In this document: positions 1 to 4,411 of the stretch, piece by piece
Numbering within the stretch: position 1 is the first letter of the stretch
How the letters are laid out: each line of letters begins with the position of its first letter
Assembly (NCBI GenBank): GCA_021780015.1
Contig: JAJXZN010000156.1
Span: forward strand, 1-8,482
Length of the DNA stretch: 8,482 nucleotides
Direction: 5' to 3'
Source of the DNA: Pseudomonadota bacterium
GTDB taxonomy: Bacteria; Pseudomonadota; Alphaproteobacteria; Rhizobiales; Beijerinckiaceae
The notes under the pieces: model-generated
Seen by the model: the letters and a program-made list of their open reading frames with translations, nothing else
The model's database searches: none
Told to the model about the DNA's origin: nothing
Made by a program: the position numbers and the translations under genes

Positions 1-656
1 CGCCGCTGGTGCCCGTCTATCATCAAGCCTTGGTTCTCGCCGAGGGACTTGGCGGCCCCATTGCCGTGCTCAACATCGGCGGCGTCGCCAATCTCACCTA
101 TGTCGATGACGGGCCGCCCATTGCCTTCGACACGGGTCCGGGAAATGCGCTTATCGACGACATGATGTTTTCGGGTGCCGGGGAAAAGATGGACGCAGGC
201 GGCGCGTTGGCGGCCGCCGGCAAGATCGATCACGCCGCTTTGGCGGACCTGCTGGCGCATGATTATTTCGCTCTGCCGCCGCCGAAATCGCTCGACCGCA
301 ATGCCTTCTCGAGCACGCGCGTCGCGGCTTTGCCATTGCCCGATGCGATCGCGACGCTCACCGCGTTTACCGCCTCGAGTATCGCCCGGGCGATCGAGCA
401 TTTGCCGAAGCAGCCGAAGCTCGTCGTGCTCAGCGGCGGAGGCGCGCATAATCTCACTTTACGCTGGCAATTGATGCAGCATCTGCCGTGCGGAATGATC
501 CTCGCCGAAAGGCTCGGCTGGTCGGCCGATGCCATGGAAGCCCAGGCTTTCGCCTATCTCGCCGTTCGCCGGCTGAAAAATCTGCCGATCACGTTTCCGA
601 CAACGACCGGCGTCGCCGAACCGATGCCCGGCGGAATCATCGCCGGCGCCGATTGA
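1..656 (+). CDS. anmK: Anhydro-N-acetylmuramic acid kinase, C-terminal part (5' end outside the window)
   Basis: This cytoplasmic enzyme opens and phosphorylates 1,6-anhydro-MurNAc to MurNAc-6-phosphate in peptidoglycan recycling. The reading frame is open from base 3 and ends with TGA at 654-656. The roughly 218 visible residues are about 60% of the usual 370 or so. They begin at the family segment PLVPVYHQAL (compare APLVPAFHRAL in other AnmK proteins) and continue with LNIGGVANLT, the FDTGPGN nucleotide-binding loop, the VLSGGGAHN motif, and the C-terminal stretch EAQAFAYLA followed by TTGV and GGII. The catalytic Asp lies upstream of the window, so activity cannot be judged. The ATG at base 175 and the long opposite-strand frames here are in other phases and are not genes. 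The next gene starts 72 bp downstream on the same strand with its own ribosome binding site. The family call is secure from these motifs. Confidence 0.93.
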   Translation, partial: PLVPVYHQALVLAEGLGGPIAVLNIGGVANLTYVDDGPPIAFDTGPGNALIDDMMFSGAGEKMDAGGALAAAGKIDHAALADLLAHDYFALPPPKSLDRNAFSSTRVAALPLPDAIATLTAFTASSIARAIEHLPKQPKLVVLSGGGAHNLTLRWQLMQHLPCGMILAERLGWSADAMEAQAFAYLAVRRLKNLPITFPTTTGVAEPMPGGIIAGAD

Positions 657-694
657 GTGCCACATAAACAATAAGATTGGTGTGCATCGTGCGG

Positions 695-710
695 GCGGCC
701 GTTTGGCCGC
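695..710 (+). other. Small GC-rich hairpin between anmK and the AhpD-like gene
   Basis: GCGGCC and GGCCGC form a perfect 6-bp stem around the loop GTTT. It ends 7 bases before the AAGGAG ribosome binding site of the next gene. No T-tract follows, so it is not a classical intrinsic terminator. It might shield the ribosome binding site, slow polymerase or do nothing. Confidence 0.35.
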
Positions 711-717
711 GATTTGC

Positions 718-723
718 AAGGAG
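718..723 (+). promoter_or_regulatory. Ribosome binding site that fixes the start of the AhpD-like gene
   Basis: AAGGAG lies 5 bases before the ATG at 729. This is a strong Shine-Dalgarno sequence. It rules out the in-frame TTG at 714, which would place the ribosome binding site inside the coding region. Confidence 0.8.
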
Positions 724-728
724 CTGCC

Positions 729-1295
729 ATGCCGCGCTTGACCCCCATTCCGCCCGCCGAGCTCACCCCCGAGCAGCGCCCGCTTTATGAGGATATGAAG
801 CAGGGCATCGAGACGAATTTTAAGGGCTTCACCGCGATCCGCGACGACGGCGCCTTGGTCGGACCGTGGACGGCATGGCTGACCGAGCCCAGATTCGGCA
901 AAGCGAGCTGGGACCTTGTCCGCGCGCTTGCCGACAAGCCGTCGCTGCCGCGCAATGTCCGCGAGATTGCCATTCTCGTCACCGGGGCGCATTTCAAATC
1001 GGCCTATGAGCTTTACGCGCATGTGCTCGTCGGCGAAATGCGCGGCCTGTCGGACGAGAAAATCGCGACGATCGTCGCCGGTGAGCGGCCGGTCGATCTG
1101 AGCCGCGAGGAAGCAATCGCCTATGATTTCGCCAGCGCTTTGGTCAATGGCGGCACGTTGCCGGAATTGACCTACCGGACGGCGTTGCAAGCCTTCAGCC
1201 CGCATGGCGCCGCCGAATTATCCTATCTCGTCGGGCTTTATGCGCTCGTTTCGATCACGCTCAACACGTTCGACATTCCGGTGCCAGAAGTATGA
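729..1295 (+). CDS. Carboxymuconolactone decarboxylase family (AhpD-fold) protein without redox cysteines
   Basis: The product is a 188-residue soluble protein. Residues about 60-115 form the all-helical CMD core, with REIAILVTG at 78-86 followed by the YEWxxH-like motif YELYAH at 93-98 and GLSDEKI. This layout is typical of the many CMD-family proteins in Hyphomicrobiales annotated only by fold. AhpD itself uses a CxxC pair and a nearby His for peroxide-linked thiol chemistry. This protein keeps the His (H98) but has no cysteine anywhere, so AhpD-type peroxidase activity is excluded. A lyase or decarboxylase-like role is possible, but the substrate is unknown. The start is set by AAGGAG at 718-723. 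The gene lies 72 bp behind anmK and may be cotranscribed with it, although no functional link is evident. It converges on the Crp/Fnr gene across a palindromic repeat. Confidence 0.85.
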   Translation: MPRLTPIPPAELTPEQRPLYEDMKQGIETNFKGFTAIRDDGALVGPWTAWLTEPRFGKASWDLVRALADKPSLPRNVREIAILVTGAHFKSAYELYAHVLVGEMRGLSDEKIATIVAGERPVDLSREEAIAYDFASALVNGGTLPELTYRTALQAFSPHGAAELSYLVGLYALVSITLNTFDIPVPEV

Positions 1296-1354
1296 ACGCC
1301 GCTGGAGCGCTGATGGTCATATTGAATCGTCCCGCGCTCCTCGCCTTTTCAATC

Positions 1355-1398
1355 GCATTGGATTGATCCGAACCGGTTCGCACGTTTCGGTCCGATGC
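1355..1398. repeat. Dispersed palindromic extragenic element between convergent genes
   Basis: The outer arms GCATTGGA (1355-1362) and TCCGATGC (1391-1398) pair over 8 positions, including one G-T pair. The inner arms CCGAA (1368-1372) and TTCGG (1386-1390) also pair, and CGAACCGGTTCG (1369-1380) is a perfect palindrome. From memory, very similar sequences (GAGCATCGGACCGAAA, then AACCGGTT and a CGGATC arm) are scattered between genes in many Hyphomicrobiales genomes. The element fills most of the 104 bp between two convergent genes and could act as a bidirectional transcript end. It has no T-tract, so this role is inferred. Its right edge abuts the stop codon of the minus-strand gene. Confidence 0.6.
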
Positions 1399-1399
1399 T

Positions 1400-2152
1400 C
1401 TAGATCAGCGGGCGCGGGATGTTTTCAACTTCATCGACCCGCGCCAAGTTCTTCAAGGCTTCTTCGTCGACGACGCGCAAGGTCCGTTCGTCGAGCTCGA
1501 TCGAGCCCTCCTTGCGCAGCTTCTGCAGCGTCTTGTTGGTGTGAACGACCGAGAGGCCGAGCGTGTCGGCGAGATGGCTTTGCCGCATCGGCAGATCAAG
1601 CCGGTTGCGCTTCGTCATGCTGAGCTCGCGCGCTTTGTCGAACAGATACCACAGAAGGTAAGCGACGCGTTCGAGCGCGGTGCGGCGGCCGAGCGAGACG
1701 ATCTGCTCATCGAGCGTGCGCTCCTGGCTCGCAGCAAGCCAGGTGATGTCATAGGCAAGCTGCGCGTCGGCAGCGAAGAAGCTCCAAAGCTTATCGCGCG
1801 GGAAAACGCAGAGCACGGAATCGGTCAGCGCTTCGATTCCGTGCCCCATGACTTCCGACATCGAGGCTTGCAGACCGAGGAAATCTCCCGGCAGTGCGTA
1901 ATTGATGATCTGCCGGCGGCCGTCCTCGAACGTCTTATAGCGAAAAGCCCAGCCGGACAGGACGGTGAACAAATGGCTCGCGCGCGCGTGCTCGAGCAGG
2001 ATCGTACCGCCGGGCGCTACGGTGAGTTCGCCGATCTTGAAGGCCTGCACGGTGCTCGCATCGAGTAGAGTCCGTTCGCCAAAGATCGGCAGCGACCGCA
2101 AAGGACATTTGGCGCAGGCAATCGTCATCGCACTCTGACTCACGGCATTCAT
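1400..2152 (-). CDS. Crp/Fnr-family transcriptional regulator with FNR-like cysteine spacing
   Basis: The product is a 250-residue one-component DNA-binding regulator. An N-terminal CAKCPLR motif (C13, C16) precedes a cyclic-nucleotide-binding-type beta roll (about 24-130, with VAPGGTILLE and LPGDFLGL), a long dimerisation helix (about 138-170) and a Crp-type winged helix-turn-helix (about 185-230, SHLADTLGLSVVHTNKTLQ). C115 lies 99 residues after C16, the same distance as C23 to C122 in E. coli FNR, but the FNR C29 position is Pro. The recognition helix lacks the E-x-x-S-R signature of FNR, so its target site should differ from TTGAT-N4-ATCAA. The ATG at 2152 is preceded by GGGGA with a 6-base spacer. 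A TTG six codons upstream (2170) is open but has poorer initiation context. The gene is divergent from the sensor-kinase-like gene, which suggests a regulatory pair. The family is certain; the ligand is unknown. Confidence 0.93.
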   Translation of the reverse strand: MNAVSQSAMTIACAKCPLRSLPIFGERTLLDASTVQAFKIGELTVAPGGTILLEHARASHLFTVLSGWAFRYKTFEDGRRQIINYALPGDFLGLQASMSEVMGHGIEALTDSVLCVFPRDKLWSFFAADAQLAYDITWLAASQERTLDEQIVSLGRRTALERVAYLLWYLFDKARELSMTKRNRLDLPMRQSHLADTLGLSVVHTNKTLQKLRKEGSIELDERTLRVVDEEALKNLARVDEVENIPRPLI

Positions 2153-2342
2153 CACATATCCCCGATCCAACGCCGCCAGCGTCCAAAACGCTGCATGAAG
2201 AGGCGACGAAGCCGCATAAAAAGCGGTGAAATCGCGCCGGAAGCAAGCCCTCCCGCCCGAGGGATTGCGCTTATGTCAAAGTTAAATGACGGCAACGCGG
2301 CGAAAGCCTAAGCGCGCCGGTCCGAGCGAATTGAGGACTGGA
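2153..2342. promoter_or_regulatory. Divergent intergenic region with two inverted repeats
   Basis: This region must hold the promoters for both the Crp/Fnr gene (leftward) and the kinase-like gene (rightward). Two perfect inverted repeats are visible: CAGCGT-N5-ACGCTG (2177-2193) in the leader of the Crp/Fnr gene, and CCCTC-N6-GAGGG (2248-2263) near the middle. Either could be an operator or an RNA hairpin. A TTGACA is present on the minus strand at 2279-2274 but has no convincing -10 at the right distance. I cannot place either promoter with confidence. Confidence 0.4.
2333..2336 (+). promoter_or_regulatory. Ribosome binding site that decides the kinase start
   Basis: GAGG lies 6 bases before the ATG at 2343. 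The alternative in-frame ATG at 2286 has no recognisable Shine-Dalgarno sequence. The codons between the two (CGA, AGG, ACT, GGA, CCT) are unlike those of the genes around it, so the shorter protein is favoured. Confidence 0.6.
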
Positions 2343-3398
2343 ATGCCGATTGTCGATCTCTTAAGCGGCGACCTGAGTAAGAAAAGGATAGCGCTTGGCC
2401 GCGGCTATCTCGCAGCCCTCATCATAACGGCCGCTGCGGCCTTGCTACAGATTGCCTCGCAGCCGGTGCTTTATCCGTTTCCGCTGTTATTTTATCTGCC
2501 GGCGGTCGTCTTGGCGACACTCTATGGCGGGGCGGGCCCAGGCGCTTTGGCCGCTGTCGTTTCAGCGGCGTGCGTCTTTCATTTCGCGTGGCCCGGGCCG
2601 CATTTGCCAGGGCGCCACCTTCTGGGGAGCCACTTTCTTGGGAGCTGCTTGGGCCTATTCGATGCGAGGGTCGCGCTGCCCTTCTTGAGTTATGCCGTCG
2701 TCGCCGCGGCGTCCGTTTTCGCTGTCCAAGCGGCGCGAAGCGAGCGCATGCGCCTGCGGCTGCAATATGCCGAGACGATCGCGCAATTGAGCCTCGAAAA
2801 AGAGCGGCTCGCCTCGCTCCAGCGTCGCATGACGACGAATATGCAGGCTGTCGCGAGTCTTCTGACCTTGCAAAAGATGAAGCTACGCTCGGACCCCGGC
2901 TCCGCTGCGCGGATCATCGACGATGCGCGCCAGAGGGTCGTCGAGCTGAGCCAGATCAACCGTCGGCTGAGCGAATACGCCCTGGGCGGGCAGGGCATGG
3001 CGGAATATCTGCGTCTGCTCTGCGCCGACTTCCAGGTGGGCCTTGCCGCATCGCACGACATTCGCTGCACGACAGCGGACGACGTCGATATCAAGGATCC
3101 TGATAAGCTGCTCGCATTGTCGGTGCTGGTCGGCGAGGCTGTGGGCAATGCGCTGAGACACGGCTTCCGTGAGAACCAGGCTGGCACCATTGCCGTCAAT
3201 CTGCGCCGCACGGCCGCCGGACGCTGTCAGCTGACGATTGCCGACAACGGCCGCGGGCTTCCCTATCCTGTCGACCCGGCCGAGGCCGCGAGCAGCGGCT
3301 TTGTCATCATGCGGGCAATGGCCGTCCAGCTCGCCGGCCAGCTTGAGGCATCGCCATCCAAGCAAGGCACGACGCTGATCGTCAATTTCGAGGCTTAG
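2343..3398 (+). CDS. DUF4118 membrane sensor histidine-kinase-like protein lacking the phospho-accepting His
   Basis: The product has 351 residues (370 if the ATG at 2286 is used). Four membrane helices of KdpD/DUF4118 type lie at about 21-39, 45-62, 66-83 and 111-130. A coiled region (132-160) and a HisKA_2-like two-helix segment (about 150-212) follow, then a HATPase_c domain (about 255-350). The ATPase domain looks intact: N-box EAVGNALRHGF (E265, N269, H273), G1 box DNGRGLP (301-307), and a final GTTLIVNF. In the DHp segment, QAVASLLTLQ aligns with the family motif after HRVKNNLQ, but the HRVKN position reads RRMTTN. The phosphorylated His is therefore R161, and no His occurs between residues 98 and 237. 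An H-x4-H-x4-H-x4-C loop lies between helices 3 and 4. The protein would sit in the inner membrane and bind ATP, yet should not autophosphorylate in the usual way. It is divergent from a Crp/Fnr gene, and no response regulator is visible. Confidence 0.85.
   Translation: MPIVDLLSGDLSKKRIALGRGYLAALIITAAAALLQIASQPVLYPFPLLFYLPAVVLATLYGGAGPGALAAVVSAACVFHFAWPGPHLPGRHLLGSHFLGSCLGLFDARVALPFLSYAVVAAASVFAVQAARSERMRLRLQYAETIAQLSLEKERLASLQRRMTTNMQAVASLLTLQKMKLRSDPGSAARIIDDARQRVVELSQINRRLSEYALGGQGMAEYLRLLCADFQVGLAASHDIRCTTADDVDIKDPDKLLALSVLVGEAVGNALRHGFRENQAGTIAVNLRRTAAGRCQLTIADNGRGLPYPVDPAEAASSGFVIMRAMAVQLAGQLEASPSKQGTTLIVNFEA
2601..2654 (+). repeat. In-gene 15-bp tandem repeat encoding H-x4 units
   Basis: Three 15-bp units (2601-2615, 2616-2630, 2631-2645) and a partial fourth (from 2646) encode HLPGR, HLLGS, HFLGS and CLG. 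Units 2 and 3 are identical at 13 of 15 bases; unit 1 is more diverged. The repeat lies in the segment joining predicted membrane helices 3 and 4 of the kinase-like protein and places H87, H92, H97 and C102 exactly five residues apart. Confidence 0.65.
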
Positions 3399-3418
3399 CG
3401 CGACGGCGCCCGGGGCTG

Positions 3419-3434
3419 CGGTCCGATGCTTTAG
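3419..3434. repeat. Half-copy of the dispersed palindrome at a second convergent junction
   Basis: CGGTCCGATGCTTTAG matches the right edge of the 1355-1398 element (CGGTCCGATGCTCTAG, 1388-1403) at 15 of 16 bases. In both places it overlaps the stop codon of a minus-strand gene (TAA here, TAG there). The left arm of the palindrome is absent, so this looks like a decayed or truncated copy in the 32-bp gap between the kinase-like gene and the hydrolase gene. Confidence 0.5.
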
Positions 3435-4123
3435 CTCGGCCGGTCGCCGGGTTCCGCCGGCGTCGGCGTCGGCAGTTTCGGCGGATTGCCGAGGCGCCGG
3501 TCGAGATAGATCGAGACTTCCTCGATCAAGGGTTCGACGCAATTCTCGAAGAAATGGTTGGCGCCCGGGATCACCGCATGTTCGATCGTGATGCCGCGCT
3601 GCGTCTTCAGCTTTTCGATGAGGCCGGTGACTTCCTTGAGCGGCGCGACGCGGTCCTGATCGCCGTGGACGAAGAGGCCCGACGACGGGCAGGGCGCGAG
3701 AAACGAAAAATCGAACCGGTTGGCCGGCGGGGCCACCGAAATGAAGCCTTCCACCTCCGGCCGGCGCATCAAAAGCTGCATGCCGATCCAGGCGCCGAAG
3801 GAGACGCCGGCGATCCAGCAGGCGCGTGCATCCGGATTGATCGTCTGCGCCCAGTCGAGCGCCGCGGCGGCATCGGAGAGTTCGCCCTGGCCGTGATCGA
3901 AAGCGCCCTGGCTGCGGCCGACGCCGCGAAAATTGAAGCGCAGCACAGAGAAGCCGCGTTCGGCGAAAGCATAATAGAGATTGTAGACGATCTGGTTGTT
4001 CATCGTCCCGCCGAATTGCGGATGCGGATGCAGAATGATCGCAATGGGCGCGCCGCGCTGCGTCGAGGGATGAAAGCGACCCTCAAGACGCCCCGCAGGG
4101 CCGTTGAAAATAACCTCGGGCAT
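3431..4123 (-). CDS. Small alpha/beta hydrolase (COG2945-like)
   Basis: The product is a 230-residue cytoplasmic protein of the alpha/beta hydrolase fold; no signal peptide is visible. Landmarks in order are LHPHPQFGGTMNNQ (31-44, oxyanion-hole side), FNFRGVGRSQG (64-73), the nucleophile elbow GVSFG with S108, HGDQDRV with likely acid D157, and GANHFF with H190. The whole Ser-Asp-His triad is therefore present. The last 20 residues are a Pro-rich tail (LPTPTPAEPGD). The HPHPxxGGTM signature fits the COG2945 group of predicted serine hydrolases, whose natural substrates (esters or acyl groups) are not established. The start is the ATG at 4123, with AGGAG 5 bases upstream (4133-4129). An open extension back to 4225 has no such support. 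The gene is divergent from the suf operon and shares its upstream region, so the operator at 4236-4252 could also affect it. Confidence 0.9.
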   Translation of the reverse strand: MPEVIFNGPAGRLEGRFHPSTQRGAPIAIILHPHPQFGGTMNNQIVYNLYYAFAERGFSVLRFNFRGVGRSQGAFDHGQGELSDAAAALDWAQTINPDARACWIAGVSFGAWIGMQLLMRRPEVEGFISVAPPANRFDFSFLAPCPSSGLFVHGDQDRVAPLKEVTGLIEKLKTQRGITIEHAVIPGANHFFENCVEPLIEEVSIYLDRRLGNPPKLPTPTPAEPGDRPS

Positions 4124-4128
4124 TCCGT

Positions 4129-4133
4129 CTCCT
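4129..4133 (-). promoter_or_regulatory. Ribosome binding site that fixes the hydrolase start
   Basis: Read on the minus strand, AGGAG lies 5 bases before the ATG at 4123. It rejects the longer frame that would start at 4225 and add 34 residues of unrelated composition. Confidence 0.8.
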
Positions 4134-4202
4134 AAAGCTTCTGGCGGCACTGGCTCAGGCGCGGCATGCAGCCGGCACAATCGAGCCTTTCCGTGGGTTT
4201 GC

Positions 4203-4230
4203 TTGACGAACGAGCCACCGACCACATAGT
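4203..4230 (+). promoter_or_regulatory. Possible housekeeping-type promoter for the suf operon
   Basis: TTGACG (4203-4208) and CATAGT (4225-4230) are separated by 16 bases, and each is close to the sigma-70 consensus. Transcription would start near 4237, inside the palindrome at 4236-4252. The spacing is slightly short and I have no independent support, so this is a candidate only. Confidence 0.35.
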
Positions 4231-4235
4231 CTGGA

Positions 4236-4252
4236 GTTAGAATTGTTCTAAC
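4236..4252. promoter_or_regulatory. Irr-box-like operator (perfect palindrome) upstream of the suf operon
   Basis: GTTAGAA-TTG-TTCTAAC is a perfect 7-bp inverted repeat with a 3-bp centre. It closely matches the iron-control element bound by Irr (Fur superfamily, heme-responsive) in Hyphomicrobiales, as I remember it: TTTAGAA-N3-TTCTAAA. It differs only at the outermost base pair. Suf operons of this order are known targets of Irr and of RirA. It ends 159 bases before the desulfurase start and lies 112 bases upstream of the divergent hydrolase start. If the promoter at 4203-4230 is real, the site covers its start point, which fits repression. Confidence 0.65.
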
Positions 4253-4264
4253 CGTTTCGGCACC

Positions 4265-4296
4265 TTGCCGGGCCTGCTATCTGGGCCTGTCGGCAA
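4265..4296 (+). other. Leader hairpin upstream of the cysteine desulfurase
   Basis: TTGCCG (4265-4270) pairs perfectly with CGGCAA (4291-4296). Inside it, GGCC (4271-4274) can pair with GGCC (4284-4287), leaving a 9-base loop and a 3-base bulge. If transcription starts near 4237 the hairpin is in the 5' leader, more than 110 bases ahead of the start codon. It could also be an extended DNA site. No known riboswitch is recognised. The rest of the leader also holds two adjacent 8-bp palindromes, CCGTACGG (4323-4330) and ATTGCAAT (4331-4338), and TTGGCT twice (4344-4349, 4361-4366). Confidence 0.35.
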
Positions 4297-4397
4297 ATCA
4301 GGGGCTTCATCTACACGTCCGGCCGTACGGATTGCAATTATTTTGGCTTGATATTTTGACTTGGCTGCGGGCTTTTTCGATTCGCGTCGAGCCAGAC

Positions 4398-4404
4398 GGA
4401 AGGG
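4398..4404 (+). promoter_or_regulatory. Ribosome binding site supporting a TTG start for the cysteine desulfurase
   Basis: GGAAGGG lies 7 bases before the TTG at 4412. An in-frame TGA at 4406-4408 forbids any earlier start. The next residues (about 7-20, YLDHNATTPL) are the conserved N-terminus of the family, so TTG is the real initiator. Confidence 0.8.
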
Positions 4405-4411
4405 TTGATCT

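Noticed and set aside
459..1205. Open reading frame of about 248 codons on the minus strand across anmK and the AhpD-like gene
   Set aside because: It overlaps two recognised genes and has no recognisable domain.
2265..2279. FixK/FNR-like box TTGCGCTTATGTCAA between the Crp/Fnr and kinase-like genes
   Set aside because: The half-sites TTG and CAA are one base too far apart (15 bp total instead of 14), and the flanking positions do not match the TTGAT/ATCAA consensus.
2286..2342. Longer kinase start at the ATG at 2286
   Set aside because: It has no Shine-Dalgarno sequence, and the 19 extra codons show atypical codon choice. It remains possible but is less likely than 2343.
3399..3430. Possible intrinsic terminator in the GC-rich gap after the kinase-like gene
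   Set aside because: Only a short imperfect GCCC/GGGC pairing is visible and there is no T-tract.
4124..4225. N-terminal extension of the hydrolase to 4225
   Set aside because: The ATG at 4123 has a strong AGGAG, and the extension has no fold-like or signal-peptide character.
4356..4384. Second promoter with TTGACT at 4356-4361 close to the desulfurase
   Set aside because: No acceptable -10 hexamer occurs 16-18 bases downstream.
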